This document shows, in pieces, positions 46,570-59,161 of a DNA stretch of 64,000 nucleotides. The stretch covers positions 5,499,717 through 5,563,716 of the forward strand of contig NC_071330.1 of assembly GCF_010183535.1 (NCBI RefSeq), given 5' to 3'. The stretch comes from Caenorhabditis remanei (lineage: Eukaryota; Nematoda; Chromadorea; Rhabditida; Rhabditidae). Numbering within the stretch: the first letter of the stretch is position 1; each line of letters opens with the position of its first letter. The notes below the pieces were generated by a model. It did not search any database. It worked only from the letters and a program-made list of their open reading frames with translations, and had not been told where the DNA came from. A program made the position numbers and the translations under genes.

Positions 46570-46665
46570 GGTTTAATTACCCAAGTTTGAGGTACGCCCG
46601 AAAACTGACCCAAAGAAATTTGGCGTTAGCTATAAATTTTGGAACGTCTCCTTTAGGGGAGACAA
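46570..46665 (+). ncRNA. SL1 spliced-leader RNA, type I variant, copy 1
   Basis: Begins with the 22-nt SL1 leader (GGTTTAATTACCCAAG then TTTGAG), followed by the GT splice donor. Then come GACCCAAAGAAATTTGGCG, an Sm site (AAATTTTGGAA) and a 3' hairpin GTCTCC...GGAGAC. SL1 snRNP donates the leader to the 5' ends of nematode mRNAs. The segment after the donor is GTACGCCCGAAAACTGACC, whereas the type II genes have the common GTAAACATTGAAACTGACC; the last hairpin loop is TTTAGG, not TTTCGG. The 3' end is set just after the hairpin and is approximate. Confidence 0.92.
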
Positions 46666-47017
46666 AATAACTAAAAAGAATTCGAAAATAAGTGTTTTGA
46701 ACATTTCATTTTCGCTATTTGAAAAAAATCGACAGTAACCCGAATCAGAGTTTCAAAATGAATTTCTTGGTAGATTTCATTTCTCGAATATGAATCAAAC
46801 GTGAAAATGAGGAAAATCAATAATCAATAATTTTATGAATGTTTTGCAAATTTTTGCAAATGGAAAAAAAAATTGGAGCGAAAAATAATTTTTTTCTTAA
46901 TTCTTGAAATAAACATATGAAATGGATTGTTTTATTGATGAAAACAGTATTAAAAATCAAACGAACACATTCATAAGCAGTTTTCGATAATGTAAATGAA
47001 GAATAAAAAAGGCAAAA

Positions 47018-47136
47018 AGCTTACAACATCCAGGATTCCCAGGCCGTCTCCGATCCAAGTACTAACTGGACTCAACGTTGCTTAACTTGCCAGATCGGAC
47101 GGGATGGCGTGCATTCAACGTGATATGGTCGTAAGC
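47018..47136 (-). rRNA. 5S rRNA, type I unit copy 1
   Basis: 119 nt; the minus strand begins GCTTACGACCATATCACG and ends with GGATGTTGTAAGC plus T, with the first and last bases pairing as helix I. The internal Pol III control region (AAGTTAAGCAACGTTGAGTC, CTTGGATCGGAGACGG) is intact. A TATA-like TTTTTATACGAA lies about 20-30 bp upstream (47155-47166). Confidence 0.95.
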
Positions 47137-47252
47137 ATTTCTCTCAACGCCAATCTTCGTATAAAAATGGGGAGGAAATCGGAAAGAATCGATGGCGGTT
47201 AGAGAGGAGGAGGAGTGGTAGTGAGATGATGACAACTCGATGAAAGTGGGTA

Positions 47253-47373
47253 GAATTACCCAAGTTCGAGAGTTTGTGTAAAGACTTAATTACCCAAGTT
47301 TGAGACTTTTTCAATAATTAATTACCCAAGTTTGAGAGTTAGTGTGTGTCCCGAATTAATTACCCAAGTTTGG
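47253..47373 (+). repeat. Four SL1-leader-like cores in the type I spacer (one set per unit)
   Basis: GAATTACCCAAGTTCGAG (47253), TTAATTACCCAAGTTTGAG (47286, 47318) and TTAATTACCCAAGTTTGG (47356) at 32-38 bp spacing. Each matches most of the leader but has no GT donor, Sm site or 3' hairpin. Repeated in every type I unit and absent from type II. Confidence 0.85.
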
Positions 47374-47494
47374 ATAGGTAATTTTGGGAAGTGAAGAAGA
47401 AGAAGAAGAGTAGTGAAAAGATAGTGACGGTCGCGAGCCTCGATTGGTGTCGGCCGCTGCGTTTGCGTAAGTCTAGAGACACACCGATAGCTTC

Positions 47495-47590
47495 GGTTTA
47501 ATTACCCAAGTTTGAGGTACGCCCGAAAACTGACCCAAAGAAATTTGGCGTTAGCTATAAATTTTGGAACGTCTCCTTTAGGGGAGACAA
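47495..47590 (+). ncRNA. SL1 RNA, type I, copy 2
   Basis: Identical to copy 1 as far as read; 925 bp downstream. Confidence 0.9.
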
Positions 47591-47942
47591 AATAACTAAA
47601 AAGAATTCGAAAATAAGTGTTTTGAACATTTCATTTTCGCTATTTGAAAAAAATCGACAGTAACCCGAATCAGAGTTTCAAAATGAATTTCTTGGTAGAT
47701 TTCATTTCTCGAATATGAATCAAACGTGAAAATGAGGAAAATCAATAATCAATAATTTTATGAATGTTTTGCAAATTTTTGCAAATGGAAAAAAAAATTG
47801 GAGCGAAAAATAATTTTTTTCTTAATTCTTGAAATAAACATATGAAATGGATTGTTTTATTGATGAAAACAGTATTAAAAATCAAACGAACACATTCATA
47901 AGCAGTTTTCGATAATGTAAATGAAGAATAAAAAAGGCAAAA

Positions 47943-48061
47943 AGCTTACAACATCCAGGATTCCCAGGCCGTCTCCGATCCAAGTACTAACTGGACTCAA
48001 CGTTGCTTAACTTGCCAGATCGGACGGGATGGCGTGCATTCAACGTGATATGGTCGTAAGC
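47943..48061 (-). rRNA. 5S rRNA, type I copy 2
   Basis: Same 119-nt sequence, second unit. Confidence 0.93.
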
Positions 48062-48419
48062 ATTTCTCTCAACGCCAATCTTCGTATAAAAATGGGGAGG
48101 AAATCGGAAAGAATCGATGGCGGTTAGAGAGGAGGAGGAGTGGTAGTGAGATGATGACAACTCGATGAAAGTGGGTAGAATTACCCAAGTTCGAGAGTTT
48201 GTGTAAAGACTTAATTACCCAAGTTTGAGACTTTTTCAATAATTAATTACCCAAGTTTGAGAGTTAGTGTGTGTCCCGAATTAATTACCCAAGTTTGGAT
48301 AGGTAATTTTGGGAAGTGAAGAAGAAGAAGAAGAGTAGTGAAAAGATAGTGACGGTCGCGAGCCTCGATTGGTGTCGGCCGCTGCGTTTGCGTAAGTCTA
48401 GAGACACACCGATAGCTTC

Positions 48420-48515
48420 GGTTTAATTACCCAAGTTTGAGGTACGCCCGAAAACTGACCCAAAGAAATTTGGCGTTAGCTATAAATTTTGGAACGTCTC
48501 CTTTAGGGGAGACAA
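48420..48515 (+). ncRNA. SL1 RNA, type I, copy 3
   Basis: Third unit; leader, Sm site and hairpin unchanged. Confidence 0.9.
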
Positions 48516-48867
48516 AATAACTAAAAAGAATTCGAAAATAAGTGTTTTGAACATTTCATTTTCGCTATTTGAAAAAAATCGACAGTAACCCGAATCAGAG
48601 TTTCAAAATGAATTTCTTGGTAGATTTCATTTCTCGAATATGAATCAAACGTGAAAATGAGGAAAATCAATAATCAATAATTTTATGAATGTTTTGCAAA
48701 TTTTTGCAAATGGAAAAAAAAATTGGAGCGAAAAATAATTTTTTTCTTAATTCTTGAAATAAACATATGAAATGGATTGTTTTATTGATGAAAACAGTAT
48801 TAAAAATCAAACGAACACATTCATAAGCAGTTTTCGATAATGTAAATGAAGAATAAAAAAGGCAAAA

Positions 48868-48986
48868 AGCTTACAACATCCAGGATTCCCAGGCCGTCTC
48901 CGATCCAAGTACTAACTGGACTCAACGTTGCTTAACTTGCCAGATCGGACGGGATGGCGTGCATTCAACGTGATATGGTCGTAAGC
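48868..48986 (-). rRNA. 5S rRNA, type I copy 3
   Basis: Third unit, unchanged sequence. Confidence 0.93.
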
Positions 48987-49344
48987 ATTTCTCTCAACGC
49001 CAATCTTCGTATAAAAATGGGGAGGAAATCGGAAAGAATCGATGGCGGTTAGAGAGGAGGAGGAGTGGTAGTGAGATGATGACAACTCGATGAAAGTGGG
49101 TAGAATTACCCAAGTTCGAGAGTTTGTGTAAAGACTTAATTACCCAAGTTTGAGACTTTTTCAATAATTAATTACCCAAGTTTGAGAGTTAGTGTGTGTC
49201 CCGAATTAATTACCCAAGTTTGGATAGGTAATTTTGGGAAGTGAAGAAGAAGAAGAAGAGTAGTGAAAAGATAGTGACGGTCGCGAGCCTCGATTGGTGT
49301 CGGCCGCTGCGTTTGCGTAAGTCTAGAGACACACCGATAGCTTC

Positions 49345-49440
49345 GGTTTAATTACCCAAGTTTGAGGTACGCCCGAAAACTGACCCAAAGAAATTTGGCG
49401 TTAGCTATAAATTTTGGAACGTCTCCTTTAGGGGAGACAA
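49345..49440 (+). ncRNA. SL1 RNA, type I, copy 4
   Basis: Fourth unit. Confidence 0.9.
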
Positions 49441-49792
49441 AATAACTAAAAAGAATTCGAAAATAAGTGTTTTGAACATTTCATTTTCGCTATTTGAAAA
49501 AAATCGACAGTAACCCGAATCAGAGTTTCAAAATGAATTTCTTGGTAGATTTCATTTCTCGAATATGAATCAAACGTGAAAATGAGGAAAATCAATAATC
49601 AATAATTTTATGAATGTTTTGCAAATTTTTGCAAATGGAAAAAAAAATTGGAGCGAAAAATAATTTTTTTCTTAATTCTTGAAATAAACATATGAAATGG
49701 ATTGTTTTATTGATGAAAACAGTATTAAAAATCAAACGAACACATTCATAAGCAGTTTTCGATAATGTAAATGAAGAATAAAAAAGGCAAAA

Positions 49793-49911
49793 AGCTTACA
49801 ACATCCAGGATTCCCAGGCCGTCTCCGATCCAAGTACTAACTGGACTCAACGTTGCTTAACTTGCCAGATCGGACGGGATGGCGTGCATTCAACGTGATA
49901 TGGTCGTAAGC
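49793..49911 (-). rRNA. 5S rRNA, type I copy 4
   Basis: Fourth unit. Confidence 0.93.
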
Positions 49912-50269
49912 ATTTCTCTCAACGCCAATCTTCGTATAAAAATGGGGAGGAAATCGGAAAGAATCGATGGCGGTTAGAGAGGAGGAGGAGTGGTAGTGAG
50001 ATGATGACAACTCGATGAAAGTGGGTAGAATTACCCAAGTTCGAGAGTTTGTGTAAAGACTTAATTACCCAAGTTTGAGACTTTTTCAATAATTAATTAC
50101 CCAAGTTTGAGAGTTAGTGTGTGTCCCGAATTAATTACCCAAGTTTGGATAGGTAATTTTGGGAAGTGAAGAAGAAGAAGAAGAGTAGTGAAAAGATAGT
50201 GACGGTCGCGAGCCTCGATTGGTGTCGGCCGCTGCGTTTGCGTAAGTCTAGAGACACACCGATAGCTTC

Positions 50270-50365
50270 GGTTTAATTACCCAAGTTTGAGGTACGCCCG
50301 AAAACTGACCCAAAGAAATTTGGCGTTAGCTATAAATTTTGGAACGTCTCCTTTAGGGGAGACAA
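50270..50365 (+). ncRNA. SL1 RNA, type I, copy 5
   Basis: Fifth unit. Confidence 0.9.
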
Positions 50366-50717
50366 AATAACTAAAAAGAATTCGAAAATAAGTGTTTTGA
50401 ACATTTCATTTTCGCTATTTGAAAAAAATCGACAGTAACCCGAATCAGAGTTTCAAAATGAATTTCTTGGTAGATTTCATTTCTCGAATATGAATCAAAC
50501 GTGAAAATGAGGAAAATCAATAATCAATAATTTTATGAATGTTTTGCAAATTTTTGCAAATGGAAAAAAAAATTGGAGCGAAAAATAATTTTTTTCTTAA
50601 TTCTTGAAATAAACATATGAAATGGATTGTTTTATTGATGAAAACAGTATTAAAAATCAAACGAACACATTCATAAGCAGTTTTCGATAATGTAAATGAA
50701 GAATAAAAAAGGCAAAA

Positions 50718-50836
50718 AGCTTACAACATCCAGGATTCCCAGGCCGTCTCCGATCCAAGTACTAACTGGACTCAACGTTGCTTAACTTGCCAGATCGGAC
50801 GGGATGGCGTGCATTCAACGTGATATGGTCGTAAGC
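50718..50836 (-). rRNA. 5S rRNA, type I copy 5
   Basis: Fifth unit. Confidence 0.93.
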
Positions 50837-51194
50837 ATTTCTCTCAACGCCAATCTTCGTATAAAAATGGGGAGGAAATCGGAAAGAATCGATGGCGGTT
50901 AGAGAGGAGGAGGAGTGGTAGTGAGATGATGACAACTCGATGAAAGTGGGTAGAATTACCCAAGTTCGAGAGTTTGTGTAAAGACTTAATTACCCAAGTT
51001 TGAGACTTTTTCAATAATTAATTACCCAAGTTTGAGAGTTAGTGTGTGTCCCGAATTAATTACCCAAGTTTGGATAGGTAATTTTGGGAAGTGAAGAAGA
51101 AGAAGAAGAGTAGTGAAAAGATAGTGACGGTCGCGAGCCTCGATTGGTGTCGGCCGCTGCGTTTGCGTAAGTCTAGAGACACACCGATAGCTTC

Positions 51195-51290
51195 GGTTTA
51201 ATTACCCAAGTTTGAGGTACGCCCGAAAACTGACCCAAAGAAATTTGGCGTTAGCTATAAATTTTGGAACGTCTCCTTTAGGGGAGACAA
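51195..51290 (+). ncRNA. SL1 RNA, type I, copy 6
   Basis: Sixth unit. Confidence 0.9.
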
Positions 51291-51642
51291 AATAACTAAA
51301 AAGAATTCGAAAATAAGTGTTTTGAACATTTCATTTTCGCTATTTGAAAAAAATCGACAGTAACCCGAATCAGAGTTTCAAAATGAATTTCTTGGTAGAT
51401 TTCATTTCTCGAATATGAATCAAACGTGAAAATGAGGAAAATCAATAATCAATAATTTTATGAATGTTTTGCAAATTTTTGCAAATGGAAAAAAAAATTG
51501 GAGCGAAAAATAATTTTTTTCTTAATTCTTGAAATAAACATATGAAATGGATTGTTTTATTGATGAAAACAGTATTAAAAATCAAACGAACACATTCATA
51601 AGCAGTTTTCGATAATGTAAATGAAGAATAAAAAAGGCAAAA

Positions 51643-51761
51643 AGCTTACAACATCCAGGATTCCCAGGCCGTCTCCGATCCAAGTACTAACTGGACTCAA
51701 CGTTGCTTAACTTGCCAGATCGGACGGGATGGCGTGCATTCAACGTGATATGGTCGTAAGC
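51643..51761 (-). rRNA. 5S rRNA, type I copy 6
   Basis: Sixth unit. Confidence 0.93.
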
Positions 51762-52119
51762 ATTTCTCTCAACGCCAATCTTCGTATAAAAATGGGGAGG
51801 AAATCGGAAAGAATCGATGGCGGTTAGAGAGGAGGAGGAGTGGTAGTGAGATGATGACAACTCGATGAAAGTGGGTAGAATTACCCAAGTTCGAGAGTTT
51901 GTGTAAAGACTTAATTACCCAAGTTTGAGACTTTTTCAATAATTAATTACCCAAGTTTGAGAGTTAGTGTGTGTCCCGAATTAATTACCCAAGTTTGGAT
52001 AGGTAATTTTGGGAAGTGAAGAAGAAGAAGAAGAGTAGTGAAAAGATAGTGACGGTCGCGAGCCTCGATTGGTGTCGGCCGCTGCGTTTGCGTAAGTCTA
52101 GAGACACACCGATAGCTTC

Positions 52120-52215
52120 GGTTTAATTACCCAAGTTTGAGGTACGCCCGAAAACTGACCCAAAGAAATTTGGCGTTAGCTATAAATTTTGGAACGTCTC
52201 CTTTAGGGGAGACAA
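52120..52215 (+). ncRNA. SL1 RNA, type I, copy 7
   Basis: Seventh unit. Confidence 0.9.
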
Positions 52216-52567
52216 AATAACTAAAAAGAATTCGAAAATAAGTGTTTTGAACATTTCATTTTCGCTATTTGAAAAAAATCGACAGTAACCCGAATCAGAG
52301 TTTCAAAATGAATTTCTTGGTAGATTTCATTTCTCGAATATGAATCAAACGTGAAAATGAGGAAAATCAATAATCAATAATTTTATGAATGTTTTGCAAA
52401 TTTTTGCAAATGGAAAAAAAAATTGGAGCGAAAAATAATTTTTTTCTTAATTCTTGAAATAAACATATGAAATGGATTGTTTTATTGATGAAAACAGTAT
52501 TAAAAATCAAACGAACACATTCATAAGCAGTTTTCGATAATGTAAATGAAGAATAAAAAAGGCAAAA

Positions 52568-52686
52568 AGCTTACAACATCCAGGATTCCCAGGCCGTCTC
52601 CGATCCAAGTACTAACTGGACTCAACGTTGCTTAACTTGCCAGATCGGACGGGATGGCGTGCATTCAACGTGATATGGTCGTAAGC
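52568..52686 (-). rRNA. 5S rRNA, type I copy 7
   Basis: Seventh unit. Confidence 0.93.
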
Positions 52687-53044
52687 ATTTCTCTCAACGC
52701 CAATCTTCGTATAAAAATGGGGAGGAAATCGGAAAGAATCGATGGCGGTTAGAGAGGAGGAGGAGTGGTAGTGAGATGATGACAACTCGATGAAAGTGGG
52801 TAGAATTACCCAAGTTCGAGAGTTTGTGTAAAGACTTAATTACCCAAGTTTGAGACTTTTTCAATAATTAATTACCCAAGTTTGAGAGTTAGTGTGTGTC
52901 CCGAATTAATTACCCAAGTTTGGATAGGTAATTTTGGGAAGTGAAGAAGAAGAAGAAGAGTAGTGAAAAGATAGTGACGGTCGCGAGCCTCGATTGGTGT
53001 CGGCCGCTGCGTTTGCGTAAGTCTAGAGACACACCGATAGCTTC

Positions 53045-53140
53045 GGTTTAATTACCCAAGTTTGAGGTACGCCCGAAAACTGACCCAAAGAAATTTGGCG
53101 TTAGCTATAAATTTTGGAACGTCTCCTTTAGGGGAGACAA
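53045..53140 (+). ncRNA. SL1 RNA, type I, copy 8
   Basis: Eighth unit. Confidence 0.9.
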
Positions 53141-53492
53141 AATAACTAAAAAGAATTCGAAAATAAGTGTTTTGAACATTTCATTTTCGCTATTTGAAAA
53201 AAATCGACAGTAACCCGAATCAGAGTTTCAAAATGAATTTCTTGGTAGATTTCATTTCTCGAATATGAATCAAACGTGAAAATGAGGAAAATCAATAATC
53301 AATAATTTTATGAATGTTTTGCAAATTTTTGCAAATGGAAAAAAAAATTGGAGCGAAAAATAATTTTTTTCTTAATTCTTGAAATAAACATATGAAATGG
53401 ATTGTTTTATTGATGAAAACAGTATTAAAAATCAAACGAACACATTCATAAGCAGTTTTCGATAATGTAAATGAAGAATAAAAAAGGCAAAA

Positions 53493-53611
53493 AGCTTACA
53501 ACATCCAGGATTCCCAGGCCGTCTCCGATCCAAGTACTAACTGGACTCAACGTTGCTTAACTTGCCAGATCGGACGGGATGGCGTGCATTCAACGTGATA
53601 TGGTCGTAAGC
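53493..53611 (-). rRNA. 5S rRNA, type I copy 8
   Basis: Eighth unit. Confidence 0.93.
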
Positions 53612-53969
53612 ATTTCTCTCAACGCCAATCTTCGTATAAAAATGGGGAGGAAATCGGAAAGAATCGATGGCGGTTAGAGAGGAGGAGGAGTGGTAGTGAG
53701 ATGATGACAACTCGATGAAAGTGGGTAGAATTACCCAAGTTCGAGAGTTTGTGTAAAGACTTAATTACCCAAGTTTGAGACTTTTTCAATAATTAATTAC
53801 CCAAGTTTGAGAGTTAGTGTGTGTCCCGAATTAATTACCCAAGTTTGGATAGGTAATTTTGGGAAGTGAAGAAGAAGAAGAAGAGTAGTGAAAAGATAGT
53901 GACGGTCGCGAGCCTCGATTGGTGTCGGCCGCTGCGTTTGCGTAAGTCTAGAGACACACCGATAGCTTC

Positions 53970-54065
53970 GGTTTAATTACCCAAGTTTGAGGTACGCCCG
54001 AAAACTGACCCAAAGAAATTTGGCGTTAGCTATAAATTTTGGAACGTCTCCTTTAGGGGAGACAA
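53970..54065 (+). ncRNA. SL1 RNA, type I, copy 9
   Basis: Ninth unit. Confidence 0.9.
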
Positions 54066-54417
54066 AATAACTAAAAAGAATTCGAAAATAAGTGTTTTGA
54101 ACATTTCATTTTCGCTATTTGAAAAAAATCGACAGTAACCCGAATCAGAGTTTCAAAATGAATTTCTTGGTAGATTTCATTTCTCGAATATGAATCAAAC
54201 GTGAAAATGAGGAAAATCAATAATCAATAATTTTATGAATGTTTTGCAAATTTTTGCAAATGGAAAAAAAAATTGGAGCGAAAAATAATTTTTTTCTTAA
54301 TTCTTGAAATAAACATATGAAATGGATTGTTTTATTGATGAAAACAGTATTAAAAATCAAACGAACACATTCATAAGCAGTTTTCGATAATGTAAATGAA
54401 GAATAAAAAAGGCAAAA

Positions 54418-54536
54418 AGCTTACAACATCCAGGATTCCCAGGCCGTCTCCGATCCAAGTACTAACTGGACTCAACGTTGCTTAACTTGCCAGATCGGAC
54501 GGGATGGCGTGCATTCAACGTGATATGGTCGTAAGC
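54418..54536 (-). rRNA. 5S rRNA, type I copy 9
   Basis: Ninth unit. Confidence 0.93.
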
Positions 54537-54894
54537 ATTTCTCTCAACGCCAATCTTCGTATAAAAATGGGGAGGAAATCGGAAAGAATCGATGGCGGTT
54601 AGAGAGGAGGAGGAGTGGTAGTGAGATGATGACAACTCGATGAAAGTGGGTAGAATTACCCAAGTTCGAGAGTTTGTGTAAAGACTTAATTACCCAAGTT
54701 TGAGACTTTTTCAATAATTAATTACCCAAGTTTGAGAGTTAGTGTGTGTCCCGAATTAATTACCCAAGTTTGGATAGGTAATTTTGGGAAGTGAAGAAGA
54801 AGAAGAAGAGTAGTGAAAAGATAGTGACGGTCGCGAGCCTCGATTGGTGTCGGCCGCTGCGTTTGCGTAAGTCTAGAGACACACCGATAGCTTC

Positions 54895-54990
54895 GGTTTA
54901 ATTACCCAAGTTTGAGGTACGCCCGAAAACTGACCCAAAGAAATTTGGCGTTAGCTATAAATTTTGGAACGTCTCCTTTAGGGGAGACAA
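54895..54990 (+). ncRNA. SL1 RNA, type I, copy 10
   Basis: Tenth unit. Confidence 0.9.
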
Positions 54991-55342
54991 AATAACTAAA
55001 AAGAATTCGAAAATAAGTGTTTTGAACATTTCATTTTCGCTATTTGAAAAAAATCGACAGTAACCCGAATCAGAGTTTCAAAATGAATTTCTTGGTAGAT
55101 TTCATTTCTCGAATATGAATCAAACGTGAAAATGAGGAAAATCAATAATCAATAATTTTATGAATGTTTTGCAAATTTTTGCAAATGGAAAAAAAAATTG
55201 GAGCGAAAAATAATTTTTTTCTTAATTCTTGAAATAAACATATGAAATGGATTGTTTTATTGATGAAAACAGTATTAAAAATCAAACGAACACATTCATA
55301 AGCAGTTTTCGATAATGTAAATGAAGAATAAAAAAGGCAAAA

Positions 55343-55461
55343 AGCTTACAACATCCAGGATTCCCAGGCCGTCTCCGATCCAAGTACTAACTGGACTCAA
55401 CGTTGCTTAACTTGCCAGATCGGACGGGATGGCGTGCATTCAACGTGATATGGTCGTAAGC
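55343..55461 (-). rRNA. 5S rRNA, type I copy 10
   Basis: Tenth unit. Confidence 0.93.
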
Positions 55462-55819
55462 ATTTCTCTCAACGCCAATCTTCGTATAAAAATGGGGAGG
55501 AAATCGGAAAGAATCGATGGCGGTTAGAGAGGAGGAGGAGTGGTAGTGAGATGATGACAACTCGATGAAAGTGGGTAGAATTACCCAAGTTCGAGAGTTT
55601 GTGTAAAGACTTAATTACCCAAGTTTGAGACTTTTTCAATAATTAATTACCCAAGTTTGAGAGTTAGTGTGTGTCCCGAATTAATTACCCAAGTTTGGAT
55701 AGGTAATTTTGGGAAGTGAAGAAGAAGAAGAAGAGTAGTGAAAAGATAGTGACGGTCGCGAGCCTCGATTGGTGTCGGCCGCTGCGTTTGCGTAAGTCTA
55801 GAGACACACCGATAGCTTC

Positions 55820-55915
55820 GGTTTAATTACCCAAGTTTGAGGTACGCCCGAAAACTGACCCAAAGAAATTTGGCGTTAGCTATAAATTTTGGAACGTCTC
55901 CTTTAGGGGAGACAA
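55820..55915 (+). ncRNA. SL1 RNA, type I, copy 11
   Basis: Eleventh unit. Confidence 0.9.
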
Positions 55916-56267
55916 AATAACTAAAAAGAATTCGAAAATAAGTGTTTTGAACATTTCATTTTCGCTATTTGAAAAAAATCGACAGTAACCCGAATCAGAG
56001 TTTCAAAATGAATTTCTTGGTAGATTTCATTTCTCGAATATGAATCAAACGTGAAAATGAGGAAAATCAATAATCAATAATTTTATGAATGTTTTGCAAA
56101 TTTTTGCAAATGGAAAAAAAAATTGGAGCGAAAAATAATTTTTTTCTTAATTCTTGAAATAAACATATGAAATGGATTGTTTTATTGATGAAAACAGTAT
56201 TAAAAATCAAACGAACACATTCATAAGCAGTTTTCGATAATGTAAATGAAGAATAAAAAAGGCAAAA

Positions 56268-56386
56268 AGCTTACAACATCCAGGATTCCCAGGCCGTCTC
56301 CGATCCAAGTACTAACTGGACTCAACGTTGCTTAACTTGCCAGATCGGACGGGATGGCGTGCATTCAACGTGATATGGTCGTAAGC
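56268..56386 (-). rRNA. 5S rRNA, type I copy 11
   Basis: Eleventh unit. Confidence 0.93.
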
Positions 56387-56744
56387 ATTTCTCTCAACGC
56401 CAATCTTCGTATAAAAATGGGGAGGAAATCGGAAAGAATCGATGGCGGTTAGAGAGGAGGAGGAGTGGTAGTGAGATGATGACAACTCGATGAAAGTGGG
56501 TAGAATTACCCAAGTTCGAGAGTTTGTGTAAAGACTTAATTACCCAAGTTTGAGACTTTTTCAATAATTAATTACCCAAGTTTGAGAGTTAGTGTGTGTC
56601 CCGAATTAATTACCCAAGTTTGGATAGGTAATTTTGGGAAGTGAAGAAGAAGAAGAAGAGTAGTGAAAAGATAGTGACGGTCGCGAGCCTCGATTGGTGT
56701 CGGCCGCTGCGTTTGCGTAAGTCTAGAGACACACCGATAGCTTC

Positions 56745-56840
56745 GGTTTAATTACCCAAGTTTGAGGTACGCCCGAAAACTGACCCAAAGAAATTTGGCG
56801 TTAGCTATAAATTTTGGAACGTCTCCTTTAGGGGAGACAA
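56745..56840 (+). ncRNA. SL1 RNA, type I, copy 12
   Basis: Twelfth unit. Confidence 0.9.
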
Positions 56841-57192
56841 AATAACTAAAAAGAATTCGAAAATAAGTGTTTTGAACATTTCATTTTCGCTATTTGAAAA
56901 AAATCGACAGTAACCCGAATCAGAGTTTCAAAATGAATTTCTTGGTAGATTTCATTTCTCGAATATGAATCAAACGTGAAAATGAGGAAAATCAATAATC
57001 AATAATTTTATGAATGTTTTGCAAATTTTTGCAAATGGAAAAAAAAATTGGAGCGAAAAATAATTTTTTTCTTAATTCTTGAAATAAACATATGAAATGG
57101 ATTGTTTTATTGATGAAAACAGTATTAAAAATCAAACGAACACATTCATAAGCAGTTTTCGATAATGTAAATGAAGAATAAAAAAGGCAAAA

Positions 57193-57311
57193 AGCTTACA
57201 ACATCCAGGATTCCCAGGCCGTCTCCGATCCAAGTACTAACTGGACTCAACGTTGCTTAACTTGCCAGATCGGACGGGATGGCGTGCATTCAACGTGATA
57301 TGGTCGTAAGC
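57193..57311 (-). rRNA. 5S rRNA, type I copy 12
   Basis: Twelfth unit. Confidence 0.93.
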
Positions 57312-57669
57312 ATTTCTCTCAACGCCAATCTTCGTATAAAAATGGGGAGGAAATCGGAAAGAATCGATGGCGGTTAGAGAGGAGGAGGAGTGGTAGTGAG
57401 ATGATGACAACTCGATGAAAGTGGGTAGAATTACCCAAGTTCGAGAGTTTGTGTAAAGACTTAATTACCCAAGTTTGAGACTTTTTCAATAATTAATTAC
57501 CCAAGTTTGAGAGTTAGTGTGTGTCCCGAATTAATTACCCAAGTTTGGATAGGTAATTTTGGGAAGTGAAGAAGAAGAAGAAGAGTAGTGAAAAGATAGT
57601 GACGGTCGCGAGCCTCGATTGGTGTCGGCCGCTGCGTTTGCGTAAGTCTAGAGACACACCGATAGCTTC

Positions 57670-57765
57670 GGTTTAATTACCCAAGTTTGAGGTACGCCCG
57701 AAAACTGACCCAAAGAAATTTGGCGTTAGCTATAAATTTTGGAACGTCTCCTTTAGGGGAGACAA
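57670..57765 (+). ncRNA. SL1 RNA, type I, copy 13
   Basis: Thirteenth unit. Confidence 0.9.
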
Positions 57766-58117
57766 AATAACTAAAAAGAATTCGAAAATAAGTGTTTTGA
57801 ACATTTCATTTTCGCTATTTGAAAAAAATCGACAGTAACCCGAATCAGAGTTTCAAAATGAATTTCTTGGTAGATTTCATTTCTCGAATATGAATCAAAC
57901 GTGAAAATGAGGAAAATCAATAATCAATAATTTTATGAATGTTTTGCAAATTTTTGCAAATGGAAAAAAAAATTGGAGCGAAAAATAATTTTTTTCTTAA
58001 TTCTTGAAATAAACATATGAAATGGATTGTTTTATTGATGAAAACAGTATTAAAAATCAAACGAACACATTCATAAGCAGTTTTCGATAATGTAAATGAA
58101 GAATAAAAAAGGCAAAA

Positions 58118-58236
58118 AGCTTACAACATCCAGGATTCCCAGGCCGTCTCCGATCCAAGTACTAACTGGACTCAACGTTGCTTAACTTGCCAGATCGGAC
58201 GGGATGGCGTGCATTCAACGTGATATGGTCGTAAGC
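58118..58236 (-). rRNA. 5S rRNA, type I copy 13
   Basis: Thirteenth unit. Confidence 0.93.
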
Positions 58237-58594
58237 ATTTCTCTCAACGCCAATCTTCGTATAAAAATGGGGAGGAAATCGGAAAGAATCGATGGCGGTT
58301 AGAGAGGAGGAGGAGTGGTAGTGAGATGATGACAACTCGATGAAAGTGGGTAGAATTACCCAAGTTCGAGAGTTTGTGTAAAGACTTAATTACCCAAGTT
58401 TGAGACTTTTTCAATAATTAATTACCCAAGTTTGAGAGTTAGTGTGTGTCCCGAATTAATTACCCAAGTTTGGATAGGTAATTTTGGGAAGTGAAGAAGA
58501 AGAAGAAGAGTAGTGAAAAGATAGTGACGGTCGCGAGCCTCGATTGGTGTCGGCCGCTGCGTTTGCGTAAGTCTAGAGACACACCGATAGCTTC

Positions 58595-58690
58595 GGTTTA
58601 ATTACCCAAGTTTGAGGTACGCCCGAAAACTGACCCAAAGAAATTTGGCGTTAGCTATAAATTTTGGAACGTCTCCTTTAGGGGAGACAA
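58595..58690 (+). ncRNA. SL1 RNA, type I, copy 14
   Basis: Fourteenth unit, the last before the gap. Confidence 0.9.
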
Positions 58691-59042
58691 AATAACTAAA
58701 AAGAATTCGAAAATAAGTGTTTTGAACATTTCATTTTCGCTATTTGAAAAAAATCGACAGTAACCCGAATCAGAGTTTCAAAATGAATTTCTTGGTAGAT
58801 TTCATTTCTCGAATATGAATCAAACGTGAAAATGAGGAAAATCAATAATCAATAATTTTATGAATGTTTTGCAAATTTTTGCAAATGGAAAAAAAAATTG
58901 GAGCGAAAAATAATTTTTTTCTTAATTCTTGAAATAAACATATGAAATGGATTGTTTTATTGATGAAAACAGTATTAAAAATCAAACGAACACATTCATA
59001 AGCAGTTTTCGATAATGTAAATGAAGAATAAAAAAGGCAAAA

Positions 59043-59161
59043 AGCTTACAACATCCAGGATTCCCAGGCCGTCTCCGATCCAAGTACTAACTGGACTCAA
59101 CGTTGCTTAACTTGCCAGATCGGACGGGATGGCGTGCATTCAACGTGATATGGTCGTAAGC
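59043..59161 (-). rRNA. 5S rRNA, type I copy 14
   Basis: Fourteenth unit; the gap begins 165 bp further on. Confidence 0.93.
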
